Program-made: the position numbers and the translations under genes
The notes under the pieces: model-generated
The model's database searches: none
What the model saw: the letters and a program-made list of their open reading frames with translations, nothing else
What the model was told of the DNA's origin: nothing
Shown: one piece after another, positions 1 through 8,642 of the stretch
Layout of the letters: the number at the start of each line of letters is the position of its first letter
Position numbering within the stretch: position 1 is the first letter of the stretch
Assembly: GCA_014654535.1 (NCBI GenBank)
Contig: BNBA01000009.1
Location: forward strand, 1-64,000
Origin: Xanthomonas boreopolis
Lineage (GTDB): Bacteria > Pseudomonadota > Gammaproteobacteria > Xanthomonadales > Xanthomonadaceae
Direction of reading: 5' to 3'
Length of the DNA: 64,000 nt

Positions 1-68
1 TTCACGGGCGGGATCAAAGGTTCGATGCGCTTCCACAGCGCGGCGGGAATCTCTTTGCGACGTGCCAT
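1..68 (-). mobile_element. IS5-type transposase, N-terminal fragment (runs off the window)
   Basis: On the minus strand an ATG at 68 opens a frame beginning MARRKEIPAALWKRIEPL, which I recognise as the start of IS5-family (DUF4096-type) transposases; only 22 codons are inside the window. Just upstream (about 104-127) is TTAGCCGCTCTTAT on the plus strand, i.e. GAGCGGCTAACAAAAC read outward from the other strand. It resembles terminal inverted repeats of this IS group and would put the IS end near 120-127. Whether the rest of the element is intact cannot be seen. The terminal-repeat call is from memory of the family and is tentative. Confidence 0.6.
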
Positions 69-205
69 GCAGGCGATTTTGTCATCACCGCTCAGGTGTA
101 CAAGGCGGTTTTGTTAGCCGCTCTTATGGGGTGTCTGCGGATCGGGGAAGCTTACGCTCTGGATTCGGGAATTTATATCGGCCATCTTTCGTCCTCCACG
201 CTTGT

Positions 206-242
206 TACATGCAACGCTAGCCCTTCATCCGCTACATGCAAC
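206..242. repeat. Two direct copies of TACATGCAAC
   Basis: The decamer TACATGCAAC occurs at 206-215 and again at 233-242, 27 bp apart. It lies in a gene-free, lower-GC stretch between the IS fragment and the tRNA-derived fragment. Paired short direct repeats near an attachment site can be integrase arm-type sites, but this is only a suggestion; nothing else in the sequence supports a function. Confidence 0.3.
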
Positions 243-279
243 AGACACTTGAGGACTTTCTTACATCCTTGCCTCATGG

Positions 280-296
280 CCTCCACTGGGCACCAC
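280..296 (+). repeat. Second, degenerate copy of the tRNA 3'-end sequence
   Basis: CTGGGCACCAC at 286-296 exactly repeats 411-421, and the preceding CCTC also aligns with the bases before the second copy. The pair is separated by about 115 bp of AT-rich sequence. The simplest reading is two partial copies of the same tRNA 3' end left by one or two integration events; chance is possible for an 11-bp match. Confidence 0.35.
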
Positions 297-355
297 TGAA
301 TGTAATCTAAAGCCGCAGCGACCCGAGTACATCTGCAAGTACAGAAACAAGACAG

Positions 356-404
356 AACTTTTATTTTTATAACAAAATAAAATAGTTAAAATTATAATTA
401 GATT
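356..404. other. AT-rich tract, no gene
   Basis: About 49 bp made almost only of A and T, in a window that is otherwise strongly GC-rich. Together with 69-355 it forms a stretch of some 480 bp without any convincing gene; the 67-codon frame at 96-299 has no recognisable protein and crosses the presumed IS end. The composition suggests horizontally acquired DNA ending at the tRNA-like sequence at 401-420. Confidence 0.6.
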
Positions 405-420
405 CCTCTCCTGGGCACCA
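401..420 (+). other. tRNA 3'-end fragment (probably tRNA-Leu), candidate att site
   Basis: The 20 bases GATTCCTCTCCTGGGCACCA read as the end of a tRNA: last part of the T loop (GATT), 3' side of the T stem (CCTCT, 405-409), 3' side of the acceptor stem (CCTGGGC, 410-416), discriminator A and CCA (418-420). The acceptor would pair with GCCCAGG, the usual start of tRNA-Leu. Identity stops abruptly at 401, where AT-rich DNA begins, so no complete tRNA is present. This is what remains at the far end of an island that integrated into a tRNA 3' end; the intact tRNA should lie left of the window. Confidence 0.5.
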
Positions 421-432
421 CGACTCAAGCAG

Positions 433-457
433 ATCAAACCCGCGCAAGCGGGTTTTT
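433..457 (+). terminator. Rho-independent terminator (former tRNA terminator)
   Basis: AAACCCGCGCAAGCGGGTTTTTT: a GC stem (CCCGC / GCGGG) with a short loop and a run of six T on the plus strand, starting about 16 bp after the tRNA-like CCA. Its position fits the original terminator of the tRNA whose 3' end is at 401-420. It is also oriented to meet the end of the minus-strand emrB gene. Confidence 0.7.
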
Positions 458-549
458 TCGTATCCGGCCGCGGCCCCCCACCCCGCGGCTGCAAGAGAAA
501 AGCCCCGCCGATGGCGGGGCTTTTCTCCAGACTGCACGAAGCTGGCCGC

Positions 550-2121
550 TCAGTGCCCGCCGGCCGCCGAGGCGCTGCCGGCACCGGCGCCGAACGGCGG
601 CTTGGCCAGCCACAGGAAGCCGATGATCACCAGGAACGTCCAGCCCAGCAGGTAGAAGATGTCGTTGAAGCCCATCTGCGAGGCCTGGTGGTTGATCATG
701 TTGTTGAGGAACGCCGCGCCGTGCTGCAGGTCGCCCTGCCCCATCGCCGCCACCCGCTCCTGCATGCCCGGGTCGTAGACCGAGATGTGCTCGGTCAGGT
801 GCGCGTGGTGCTCGACCGTCCGCCGCGACCACAGGTAGGTGGTCAGCGATGCGGCGAAGCTGCCGCCCAGCGTGCGCAGGAAGGTCGCCAGGCCCGAGCC
901 CGCCGCGATCTCGCGCCCGTCCAGGTCCGACAGCAGGATCTGCAGCACCGGCATGAAGAACAGCGCCACGCCCACGCCCATGACCAGCTGGATCGTCGCC
1001 ACGTGCTGGAAGTCGACCTGCAGGTTGAAGTTGGAGCGGTAGAAGCTGGTGAACGACATGAACACGAACGCGATCGAGGCCAGCAGGCGCAGGTCGAAGC
1101 GCAGCGCGTACTTGCCGACGAACGGCGTCATGATCACCGGCAGGATGCCGATCGGCGCCGTGGCCAGGCCCGCCCAGATCGCGGTGTAGCCCATGTCGCG
1201 CTGCAGCCACTGCGGGATCAGCAGGCTGACGCTGAAGAACGCGGCATAGGCGACGATCAGCGCCATCGTGCCGGCCCGGAAGTTGCGGTGCCGGAACAGG
1301 CGCAGGTCGACGATCGGGTCCCTGTCGGTCAGTTCCCAGATCACGAACACCACCAGCGCCACGGCGGCGACGCAGCTCAGCACGACGATCTTGTCCGAGC
1401 TGAACCAGTCTTCGTCGTTGCCCAGGTCGAGCACGATCTGCAGCGCACCGACGCCCACCACCAGCAGGATCAGGCCGATGTAGTCCATCTTCGGCCGCTC
1501 GGTCGGTTCGGGGCGATTGCGCAACTGCGCGCCGACGATGGAACTGGCGATGATGCCCAGCGGGACGTTGATCAGGAAGATCCATTCCCAGCTGTAGTTG
1601 TCGGTGATCCAGCCGCCGAGGATGGGGCCCGCGATCGGCGCCACCACCGTGATCATCGCCAGCAGCGCCAATGCCTGCCCGCGTTTCTCGCGGGGATAGA
1701 TCGAGACCAGCAGGCTCTGGGTGATCGGGTACATCGGTCCGCACACGAAGCCCTGCAGCGCGCGCGAAACCACCAGCATGCCCATGCTCTGCGCCAGGCC
1801 GCACAGCAGCGAAGCGAGGGTGAAGGCCAGCGTGGACCAGACGAACAGCTTGGTTTCGCCGAAGCGGCGGCTGAGCCAGCCGGTCAGCGGCAATGCGATG
1901 GCGTTGCTGACCGCGAACGAGGTGATGACCCAGGTCGCCTGCTGCGAGCTGGCGCCGAGGTTGCCGGCGATGGTCGGCAGCGAGACGTTGGCGATGGTCG
2001 TGTCCAGCACCTGCATGAACGACGCCATCGCCAGGCCGATCGTGCACAGCGCCACGCTGGCCGGCTTGAAGCCGGCAGCGGGCGCCGGTGCCGCCGGCGC
2101 TGCGGGAGCTTGCGAGGACAT
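550..2121 (-). CDS. emrB: EmrB-type MFS multidrug transporter (DHA2 family)
   Basis: A 523-residue proton-driven major facilitator of the 14-helix DHA2/EmrB-QacA group, in the inner membrane. The DHA2 signature LDTTIANVSLP is at residues 39-49 in helix 1 and the loop motif GWLSRRFG at 81-88. Length fits EmrB (about 510-520). The N-terminal Ala/Pro-rich cytoplasmic tail precedes helix 1. It is the last gene of the marR-OMF-emrA-emrB operon, starting 8 bp after emrA stops, so it should form a tripartite pump with the two preceding products. Substrates cannot be told from sequence. Confidence 0.93.
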   Translation of the reverse strand: MSSQAPAAPAAPAPAAGFKPASVALCTIGLAMASFMQVLDTTIANVSLPTIAGNLGASSQQATWVITSFAVSNAIALPLTGWLSRRFGETKLFVWSTLAFTLASLLCGLAQSMGMLVVSRALQGFVCGPMYPITQSLLVSIYPREKRGQALALLAMITVVAPIAGPILGGWITDNYSWEWIFLINVPLGIIASSIVGAQLRNRPEPTERPKMDYIGLILLVVGVGALQIVLDLGNDEDWFSSDKIVVLSCVAAVALVVFVIWELTDRDPIVDLRLFRHRNFRAGTMALIVAYAAFFSVSLLIPQWLQRDMGYTAIWAGLATAPIGILPVIMTPFVGKYALRFDLRLLASIAFVFMSFTSFYRSNFNLQVDFQHVATIQLVMGVGVALFFMPVLQILLSDLDGREIAAGSGLATFLRTLGGSFAASLTTYLWSRRTVEHHAHLTEHISVYDPGMQERVAAMGQGDLQHGAAFLNNMINHQASQMGFNDIFYLLGWTFLVIIGFLWLAKPPFGAGAGSASAAGGH

Positions 2122-2129
2122 GGCGTTGC

Positions 2130-3317
2130 TCAGCCCGCCTGGGCCTGCGACGGCAGGTTGGCCTGGATGATGCGATGGATATCGTCATCGGCCGCCTGCA
2201 GTTGCTTGGCGTACACGTCGGTGTCGAACACCGGGCCCTTGGCCGGCTGCGCCGGCAGCACCGGGCCGTCCTGGTCGTGCAGGTTGACCTCGGCCTTCAT
2301 CGACAGGCCGATCCGCAGCGGGTGCTCGGCCAGCTGCTTGGGATCGATCGTGATGCGCACCGGCACGCGCTGCACGATCTTGATCCAGTTGCCGCTGGCG
2401 TTCTGCGCCGGCAGCAGCGAGAACGCACTGCCCGTGCCCAGCCCGAGGCTCTCGACGCGGCCCGTGTAGGTCACGCCGCCGCCGTACAGGTCCGAGCGCA
2501 GCTCGACCTCCTGGCCCAGGCGCATGTGCTTGAGCTGGGTCTCCTTGAAGTTGGCCTCGACCCAGGTCTGCTCCAGCGGCACCACCGCCATCAGCACGGT
2601 CCCGGGCTGCACGCGCTGGCCGACCTGCACCGAGCGGCGCGCGACGTATCCGGACACCGGCGCGACGATCGCGCTGCGCGCGTGGTTGAGGTAGGCCTGG
2701 CGCAGCTGCGCTGCGGCGGCCTGCACGTCCGGCTGGGTGGCCACGACGGTGTCGTCGACCAGCGCGCGGTTGCGCTCCAGGGATTCGCGCGAACCGCTGA
2801 CCGCGGCCTCGGCGGCCGCCAGCTCGTCGCGGGCGTGCGCCAGCTCCTCGTTGGAGATCGCGCCGCTCGCGGCGAGGTTCTTGCGGCGCTCGAAGTCGGA
2901 ACGGGCGCGCTGCAGCGTGACCTGGCGCGCGGACAGCTCGGCCTGGGCGCTCTCCACGCTGCGGTACAGGCCGCGCACCTGGCGCACGGTCTTGGCGAGA
3001 TTGGCCTCGGCCTGCTGCAGGGCGACCTCGGTGTCGGCCGGGTCCAGCTGCACCAGCAGCTGGCCGCGTTCCACGCGCATGCCGTCCTCGGCGCCGATGC
3101 TGACCACGGTACCGCCGACCAGCGGCGTGATCTGCACCTGGTTGCCCTGCACGTAGGCGTCGTCGGTTTCCTCGAACCAGCGGCCGTACAGGAAGTACCA
3201 GATCGCCACGGCCGCCAGCAGCACGATCACCAGCACCGCGACGATGCGCAGCAACTTGCCGCGACGGCTCGGTGCGGCGTTGTCCGTCGAGGGGGAAGCG
3301 GAAGGAGTCTGACTCAT
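2130..3317 (-). CDS. emrA: EmrA-type periplasmic adaptor (HlyD / membrane-fusion family)
   Basis: A 395-residue adaptor. Residues about 23-45 form one membrane helix, followed by FEETDDAYVQGNQVQI, the typical start of the biotinyl-lipoyl domain, a long heptad-rich coiled-coil hairpin (about residues 100-210), the second lipoyl half (VVATQPDVQAAAAQLRQAYLNH...) and a beta-barrel domain. It links the inner-membrane EmrB to the outer-membrane factor. Start chosen at ATG 3317 (MSQTPS...), 11 bp after the upstream stop; the open frame extends far upstream but overlaps the outer-membrane factor gene. Confidence 0.93.
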   Translation of the reverse strand: MSQTPSASPSTDNAAPSRRGKLLRIVAVLVIVLLAAVAIWYFLYGRWFEETDDAYVQGNQVQITPLVGGTVVSIGAEDGMRVERGQLLVQLDPADTEVALQQAEANLAKTVRQVRGLYRSVESAQAELSARQVTLQRARSDFERRKNLAASGAISNEELAHARDELAAAEAAVSGSRESLERNRALVDDTVVATQPDVQAAAAQLRQAYLNHARSAIVAPVSGYVARRSVQVGQRVQPGTVLMAVVPLEQTWVEANFKETQLKHMRLGQEVELRSDLYGGGVTYTGRVESLGLGTGSAFSLLPAQNASGNWIKIVQRVPVRITIDPKQLAEHPLRIGLSMKAEVNLHDQDGPVLPAQPAKGPVFDTDVYAKQLQAADDDIHRIIQANLPSQAQAG

Positions 3318-3328
3318 GGGAGATGCTC

Positions 3329-4819
3329 TCAGGAATGCTTGGAATCGGGGGAGGCGGTTTCGGCGGCGGCGTTGCCGGCGGACTCGGGCGCGAACCCGCC
3401 GCCGAGCGCGCGGCGCAGGCGCACCGAAGCCAGGATCTGCTGCGACTGCAACGTGGCCATGCGCTGCTGCGCGGTCAGCAACTGCTCCTGCACGCTCAGC
3501 ACTTCGAGGTAGCTGCCGATGCCGGCGCGGTAGCGCTGCTGCGCCAGGTCGTGGGCGGACGTGGCGGTGGCCAACGCCTGGGCCTGGGCCTGCAATTGCC
3601 CGTCCAGCGAGCGCATCGCGTTGACCTGGTCGGCGACCTCGCGCAATGCGCCGATCACCTTCTGGTTGTAGTCGGCCACGGCTAGGTCGTAGGCCGCGTC
3701 CTTGCCGGCCAGGTTGGCGCGCAGCCTGCCGCCGTCGAAGATCGGCAGGCTCAGCGCCGGCGCGACCACGCCGAACACCGAGGCGCTCTTGAGCAGGTCG
3801 CCGACCTCGTTGTTGACCACGCCGCCCAGCGCCGTCAGGTTGAGGCTCGGGTAGAACTGGGTCTTGGCCGAGGCGATGTCCTTGTTGGCCGCCTCCACGC
3901 GCCAGCGCGCGGCGACCACGTCCGGACGGCGGCCCAGCAGGTCGGCCGGCAGCACGCTCGGCAGTTGCAGCGCCAGCGGGGACAGGCGCGGGCGCTCGAT
4001 CGACAGGCCGCGGTCGGGCCCCTTGCCCACCAGCGCGGCCAGCGCGTTGCGGGCTTCGTCGATCTGCTGCTGCGCGGCCTGCACCTGCTGCTGCGCGGCC
4101 GGCACGCGGGCCTCGGCCTGGCGCAGTTGCAGGTCGCTGTCGATACCGGCGCTGCGGCGCTGGCGGGTCAGTTCGAGCGCCTTCTGCGAGCGTTCCAGCT
4201 CGCTGTTGGCGACGTCGAGCATCTGCCAGGCCTGGCCGAACTGGGCATAGGCCTCGGCGATGCCGGCCGACAGTTCGAGCCGGGCCGCCTGCGCATCGAC
4301 CTGCGCGGCGTGCGCCTGGTCCACCGCGGCTTCCCAGGCGGCGCGCTTGCCGCCCCACAGGTCGAAGCCGTAGCTGAAGTCGAACACGACCTGGCCGCTG
4401 CCGGCGTAGCTGCCGCCCAGCTCGCTGCCCACCATCGACTCGGGCAGCTGCAGGCCGGTGTAGCCGCCGGAGACCGAAAGGCTCGGCTTGCGCTCGGCAT
4501 CGCGCGCGCCGGCCTGGGCCTGGGCCTGGCGCAGGCGTGCTTCGGCCGATGCCAGGCTCGGGCTGCCCTGCAGGCCTTCGGCGACCAGCGCATCGAGCTG
4601 CGGGTCGCCCAGCGCCCGCCACCACTCGCTGCTCGGCCAGCCGGCCGGGCTCAGCGCGACGCCGGACAGGGTCTTTTCGGAATGGACGTCGGCCGCGTCC
4701 AGCAGGCGGCCTTCCGGCGCCAGCCCGCGGCTGCTGGCGCAGGCGGCCAGGGCCAGGGCCAGCGCGGGCACCGCGACCGGCCGCCACATGCGCGTGATCG
4801 TTGGGAGGTCTGGGTTCAT
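3329..4819 (-). CDS. Outer-membrane efflux lipoprotein (NodT/OprM-type, TolC superfamily)
   Basis: About 496 residues. The N-terminus is a lipoprotein signal (ALALALAAC, Cys near residue 27) and the body has the two repeated outer-membrane-efflux domains of the RND/EmrAB outer-membrane factors, with the typical GSYLEVLSVQEQLLTAQ segment near the C-terminus. It supplies the exit duct for the EmrAB pump. The ATG at 4819 overlaps the marR stop (ATGA), arguing for this start; a second ATG ten codons later (4789) would place the signal peptide closer to the start. Lipid attachment is inferred from the lipobox. Confidence 0.9.
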   Translation of the reverse strand: MNPDLPTITRMWRPVAVPALALALAACASSRGLAPEGRLLDAADVHSEKTLSGVALSPAGWPSSEWWRALGDPQLDALVAEGLQGSPSLASAEARLRQAQAQAGARDAERKPSLSVSGGYTGLQLPESMVGSELGGSYAGSGQVVFDFSYGFDLWGGKRAAWEAAVDQAHAAQVDAQAARLELSAGIAEAYAQFGQAWQMLDVANSELERSQKALELTRQRRSAGIDSDLQLRQAEARVPAAQQQVQAAQQQIDEARNALAALVGKGPDRGLSIERPRLSPLALQLPSVLPADLLGRRPDVVAARWRVEAANKDIASAKTQFYPSLNLTALGGVVNNEVGDLLKSASVFGVVAPALSLPIFDGGRLRANLAGKDAAYDLAVADYNQKVIGALREVADQVNAMRSLDGQLQAQAQALATATSAHDLAQQRYRAGIGSYLEVLSVQEQLLTAQQRMATLQSQQILASVRLRRALGGGFAPESAGNAAAETASPDSKHS

Positions 4820-5265
4820 GGCGAATTGAGTGAGTCGCGTACTCGGGTCAGGAGAAGGGTGAGTTGCTCGCGCTCTTCCGGGGCCAGGTCGCGCAAGGCG
4901 AAATCCACGACCCGGTCGCCGCGGCGCTTGAGCCGTTCGTACAGCGCGCGCCCCTTGTCGGTCATCACGATCTGCAGGGCGCGCCGGTCCTGGGCGTGCG
5001 GCTCGCGGCGGACGGCGCCGAGCGCCTCGAGCTTGTCCAGCAGGCGGGTGATCGCGCTCGGCGTCTGCTCGAGGGCCTGCGCCAGTTCGTTGGCGGTGCA
5101 CGGCGAACTGGATGCCAGCACCTTCAGGCCCATGTAATGGCTGAAGCCGAACTCGGGCAGTTCCTCGCGCATTTCCGCATCCAGGTGGCGCCTGAGGCCG
5201 TCGCGGACCTGCCGCAACAGCAACCCGAAGGACGGCGGGTGGAGGGGAGAGGGGGAGCAGATCAT
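4816..5265 (-). CDS. MarR/EmrR-family transcriptional regulator
   Basis: A 149-residue winged-helix protein. The recognition region reads ...NELAQALEQTPSAITRLLDKLEALGAVRREPHAQDRRALQIVMTDKG, the MarR helix-turn-helix plus the DxR wing motif (QDRRA). It is the first gene of the efflux operon and overlaps the next gene by 4 bp, so it most likely represses its own operon in the absence of ligand, as EmrR does for emrAB. A perfect inverted repeat suited to a MarR dimer lies 27-46 bp upstream of the start. Confidence 0.92.
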   Translation of the reverse strand: MICSPSPLHPPSFGLLLRQVRDGLRRHLDAEMREELPEFGFSHYMGLKVLASSSPCTANELAQALEQTPSAITRLLDKLEALGAVRREPHAQDRRALQIVMTDKGRALYERLKRRGDRVVDFALRDLAPEEREQLTLLLTRVRDSLNSP

Positions 5266-5291
5266 AGGGTCGCCATTTTGTTCCGGAGAAA

Positions 5292-5311
5292 ATATTTGTC
5301 AACGCAAATAT
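5292..5311. promoter_or_regulatory. Probable MarR operator
   Basis: ATATTTGTCAACGCAAATAT: perfect 7-bp arms (ATATTTG / CAAATAT) around a 6-bp spacer, AT-rich in an otherwise GC-rich region, between the divergent marR (start 5265) and araC (start 5403) genes. Size and spacing match MarR-family operators. The assignment to the adjacent regulator is inferred from position. Confidence 0.7.
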
Positions 5312-5361
5312 CGAAACTGGAACTAAATGGCGTATTCAGTCGCACTTTGGAGGCGCGTATG

Positions 5362-5395
5362 TTCGGTCCGAATGGGGCTGGCCTGGTAATACAAT
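5362..5395 (+). promoter_or_regulatory. araC promoter: palindrome over -35 and TACAAT -10
   Basis: TTCGGTCCGAA (5362-5372) is a perfect 11-bp palindrome; TACAAT at 5390-5395 is a near-consensus -10, 17 bp downstream of the TCCGAA half. ATTCGGA recurs at 5394-5400. The araC ATG follows the -10 by only 7 nt, so transcription would start at or next to the start codon. The palindrome placed over the -35 suggests autoregulation by the AraC protein; this is inference. Confidence 0.5.
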
Positions 5396-5402
5396 TCGGA
5401 CA

Positions 5403-6266
5403 ATGGATATCGAAATCACGCCAAATCCCGAGTCCGCGATCGATCCCGCGATCCACGTCTGGTTCGAGCGCCTCGATGGCCCGCCGCTGCTGGCGTTCCA
5501 GGTCCACAGCGAGCACGGACTGGCCCGCGAGGTGGACTGGCACCACCATGCCCGCGGCCAGCTGATCTGCGTCGAGTCGGGGCTGCTGACCACGCGCACC
5601 GAGCGCGGCGACTGGTCGCTGCCGGCCGGCTGCGCCGGCTGGATGCCGCCCGGGGAACGCCACACCGTGGCGGTCTCCGGGCCGATCCGGGGCTGGGGCG
5701 TACTGGTGACGCCCGAGGCCTGCACCGCCCTGCCCGGCCACCCGTGCGTGCTCGGCATCAGCGACCTGGTGCAGTGCCTGGCGCGGCGCCTGGCCGCGCA
5801 CGCGCCCGAGGAGATGGGCGAGCCGCGCCTGCAGCGGCTGGCCGCGGTGCTGCTCGACGAGCTCGGCGATGCGCCGCCGCAAGGCCTGCACCTGCCGATG
5901 CCGCAGGACCGCCGGCTGCTGCGCATCGTGACGCGCCTGATCGCGGACCCGGCCGACGAGCACGCGCTGGACTACTGGGCGCAATGGGCCGGCCTGTCGC
6001 CGCGCAGCCTGAGCCGGCACTTCCGCGCAGAGACCGGCATGAGCTTCGGCCAGTGGCGCCAGCAGGCGCGGCTGGCCGAATCGCTGCGGCTGCTGCACGC
6101 GGGCCAGCCAGTCGGCGCCATCGCCCACCAGCTCGGCTACAGCAGCGCCAGCGCCTTCGTCACCGTGTTCGCCCGCCACTACGGCGCCCCGCCCGGCCGC
6201 TATCTGCAACGGTCGGGCCGGCACCGTCCGCCGCCGCGCTTGGCTTCCCCGGCCGCATCCGGATAA
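5403..6266 (+). CDS. AraC-family regulator with cupin N-domain
   Basis: A 287-residue regulator. Residues about 35-100 form an AraC-type cupin (VDWHHHARGQLICVESGLL...WMPPGERHTV) and the C-terminal hundred residues hold two helix-turn-helix motifs (LDYWAQWAGLSPRSLSRHFRAETG and VGAIAHQLGYSSASAFVTVFARHYG) of the HTH_18 domain. This architecture resembles NimR-type regulators that usually control a neighbouring exporter. It is divergent from the efflux operon, which could be its target, but the sequence does not prove this. No Shine-Dalgarno is seen; the mRNA may be leaderless. Confidence 0.88.
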   Translation: MDIEITPNPESAIDPAIHVWFERLDGPPLLAFQVHSEHGLAREVDWHHHARGQLICVESGLLTTRTERGDWSLPAGCAGWMPPGERHTVAVSGPIRGWGVLVTPEACTALPGHPCVLGISDLVQCLARRLAAHAPEEMGEPRLQRLAAVLLDELGDAPPQGLHLPMPQDRRLLRIVTRLIADPADEHALDYWAQWAGLSPRSLSRHFRAETGMSFGQWRQQARLAESLRLLHAGQPVGAIAHQLGYSSASAFVTVFARHYGAPPGRYLQRSGRHRPPPRLASPAASG

Positions 6267-6329
6267 TCGGGCCCCTTCGAGCGTCGCGGCCGCGCCGCGC
6301 GCCCACCCTGAGCAGGTATCACCCACGCA

Positions 6330-8573
6330 ATGACCGATCTCACCCGTCCCACCTTCCACGGCTTCGAACAACTGCCGCTGCGCGAGTACGCCGAACGCGC
6401 CTACCTCGACTACTCCATGTACGTGGTGCTGGACCGCGCCCTGCCGTTCGTCGGCGACGGGCTCAAGCCGGTCCAGCGCCGCATCGTCTACGCGATGAGC
6501 GAGCTGGGCCTGAACGCCGCCGCCAAGCCGAAGAAGTCGGCGCGCACCGTCGGCGACGTGATCGGCAAATACCATCCGCACGGCGACAGCGCCTGCTACG
6601 AGGCGCTGGTGCTGATGGCGCAGCCGTTCTCGTACCGGTATCCGCTGATCGAGGGCCAGGGCAACTTCGGTTCGCCGGACGATCCCAAGTCGTTCGCGGC
6701 GATGCGCTACACCGAATCCAAGCTCACTCCGATCGCCGAGGTCCTGCTGGGCGAACTCGGCCAGGGCACGGTGGACTGGGCGCCGAACTTCGACGGCACG
6801 CTGGAGGAGCCGACCTGGTTGCCGGCGCGGCTGCCGCACCTGCTGCTCAACGGCACCACCGGCATCGCGGTCGGCATGGCCACCGACGTGCCGCCGCACA
6901 ACCTCAACGAGATCGTCAGCGCGCTGATCCGCCTGCTCGACGACCCGGACTGCAGCGTCGCCGACCTGTGCGAGCACGTGCGCGGGCCCGACTACCCGAC
7001 CACCGCCGAGATCATCACCCCGGCCGCCGACCTGCGCGCGATCTACGAGACCGGCAACGGCAGCGTGCGCGCCCGCGCCACCTTCGCCAAGGAAAACGGC
7101 AACATCGTCGTCACCGCGCTGCCCTACCAGGTCTCGCCGTCGAAGGTGATCGAGCAGATCGCCGCGCAGATGCGCGCCAAGAAGCTGCCGTGGCTGGAGG
7201 ACATCCGCGACGAGTCCGACCACGAGAACCCGGTCCGCGTCGTGCTGGTGCCGCGCTCGAACCGGGTCGATGCCGAGCAGCTGATGGGCCACCTGTTCGC
7301 GACCACCGACCTGGAGAAGAGCTACCGGGTCAACCTCAACGTGATCGGCCTGGACGGCCGCCCGCAGGTCAAGAACCTCAAGCAGCTGCTCAACGAGTGG
7401 CTGAGCTTCCGCAGCGATACCGTCACCCGCCGCCTCAACCACCGCCTGCAGAAGGTCGAGCGCCGCCTGCACCTGCTGGAAGGCCTGCTGGTCGCCTTCC
7501 TCAACCTCGACGAGGTGATCCGCATCATCCGCACCGAGGACGAACCCAAGCCCGTGCTGATGGCGCGCTTCGGCCTGTCGGAGGAGCAGACCGAGTACAT
7601 CCTCGAGACCCGCCTGCGCCAGCTGGCGCGGCTGGAGGAAATGAAGATCCGCGGCGAGCAGGAAGCGCTGGAGAAGGAGCGCGAGCAGATCGTCGCCATC
7701 CTCGGCAGCAAGGCCAAGCTGAAGAAGCTGATCAAGGACGAGCTGACCGCCGACGCCAAGAAGTTCGGCGACGCGCGCATGTCGCCGCTGGTGCAGCGCG
7801 AGGCCGCGCAGGCGATCGACGAGACCGAGCTGGTGCCGAGCGAGCCGATGACCGTGGTGCTCTCGCAGAAGGGCTGGGTCCGCGCGGCCAAGGGCCACGA
7901 CGTGGACGCCGCCGGGCTGTCCTACCGCGAGGGCGACGCGCTGCTGGCGGCGGTGCGCAGCCGCAGCACCCAGCAGGTCGCCTTCCTCGACTCGGAGGGC
8001 CGCGCCTATTCCACCGCCGTGCATACCCTGCCCTCCGCGCGCGGCAACGGCGAACCGCTGACCGGGCGTTTCTCGCCCGCCTCGGGCGCTTCGTTCCTGG
8101 CCCTGGCCAGCGGCGACAACGACACCCGGTTCGTGCTCGCCTCCTCGCACGGCTATGGCTTCGTGACCCGCTTCGAGAACCTGACCGGCCGCAACAAGGC
8201 CGGCAAGGCCATGCTCAACCTGAGCGCCGGCGCCGGCGTGCTGCAGCCCGCCCTGCTGGCGAACCCGGCCACCGACCGCATCGTGGCGGTGACCAGCGCC
8301 GGCAACCTGCTGGCGATCCCGGCCACCGAGCTGCCCGAACTCGACAAGGGCAAGGGCAACAAGCTCATCGAGATCCCCAAGGCCAAGCTCGCCACCGAGC
8401 GCGTGGTCGCGGTGGCCGCGGTGGCGCCGGGCAACACCCTGCTGGTGCGCAGCGGCCAGCGCACGATGAACCTGTCGTTCAAGGACCTGGACGCCTACCT
8501 GGGCACCCGCGCCACGCGCGGCCACCTGCTGCCGCGGGGCTGGCAGAAGGTGGATGGGCTGGCCGTCGAATGA
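6330..8573 (+). CDS. parC: DNA topoisomerase IV subunit A
   Basis: A 747-residue type IIA topoisomerase subunit that cuts and passes duplex DNA with ParE to decatenate daughter chromosomes. The winged-helix region has [10 protein letters not shown] with Ser87 and Glu91 (equivalent to E. coli S80/E84, the quinolone positions, both in the sensitive state), and the catalytic tyrosine is Tyr127 in AAMRYTES. The long coiled-coil and a shortened C-terminal beta-propeller follow; length matches ParC (about 750) rather than GyrA (about 850+). It stands alone, with a strong terminator after it. Confidence 0.95.
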   Translation: MTDLTRPTFHGFEQLPLREYAERAYLDYSMYVVLDRALPFVGDGLKPVQRRIVYAMSELGLNAAAKPKKSARTVGDVIGKYHPHGDSACYEALVLMAQPFSYRYPLIEGQGNFGSPDDPKSFAAMRYTESKLTPIAEVLLGELGQGTVDWAPNFDGTLEEPTWLPARLPHLLLNGTTGIAVGMATDVPPHNLNEIVSALIRLLDDPDCSVADLCEHVRGPDYPTTAEIITPAADLRAIYETGNGSVRARATFAKENGNIVVTALPYQVSPSKVIEQIAAQMRAKKLPWLEDIRDESDHENPVRVVLVPRSNRVDAEQLMGHLFATTDLEKSYRVNLNVIGLDGRPQVKNLKQLLNEWLSFRSDTVTRRLNHRLQKVERRLHLLEGLLVAFLNLDEVIRIIRTEDEPKPVLMARFGLSEEQTEYILETRLRQLARLEEMKIRGEQEALEKEREQIVAILGSKAKLKKLIKDELTADAKKFGDARMSPLVQREAAQAIDETELVPSEPMTVVLSQKGWVRAAKGHDVDAAGLSYREGDALLAAVRSRSTQQVAFLDSEGRAYSTAVHTLPSARGNGEPLTGRFSPASGASFLALASGDNDTRFVLASSHGYGFVTRFENLTGRNKAGKAMLNLSAGAGVLQPALLANPATDRIVAVTSAGNLLAIPATELPELDKGKGNKLIEIPKAKLATERVVAVAAVAPGNTLLVRSGQRTMNLSFKDLDAYLGTRATRGHLLPRGWQKVDGLAVE

Positions 8574-8590
8574 CGTCCATGCAACAGCCA

Positions 8591-8626
8591 AACGAACAAG
8601 GCCGCTCACGGGCGGCCTTGTTCGTT
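8591..8626. terminator. Strong hairpin between convergent parC and bfr
   Basis: AACGAACAAGGCCG pairs perfectly with CGGCCTTGTTCGTT around CTCACGGG: a 14-bp stem whose A/T-rich outer arms give a T-containing tail on either strand. It lies 18 bp after parC stops and could terminate both convergent genes. Confidence 0.75.
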
Positions 8627-8642
8627 TCGGCGATGTCGCTTT

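Noticed and set aside
96..299. 67-codon plus-strand frame beginning MYKAVLLAALMGCLRIG
   Set aside because: Looks like a short signal peptide at first, but it crosses the presumed IS end and gives no recognisable protein; composition is that of the junk flanking the att site.
401..420. A complete tRNA gene
   Set aside because: Only the 3' twenty bases fit; upstream bases do not form the T stem 5' arm, anticodon arm or D arm.
511..2469. 652-codon plus-strand frame over emrB
   Set aside because: Shadow of emrB/emrA; no signal peptide, domain or ribosome site.
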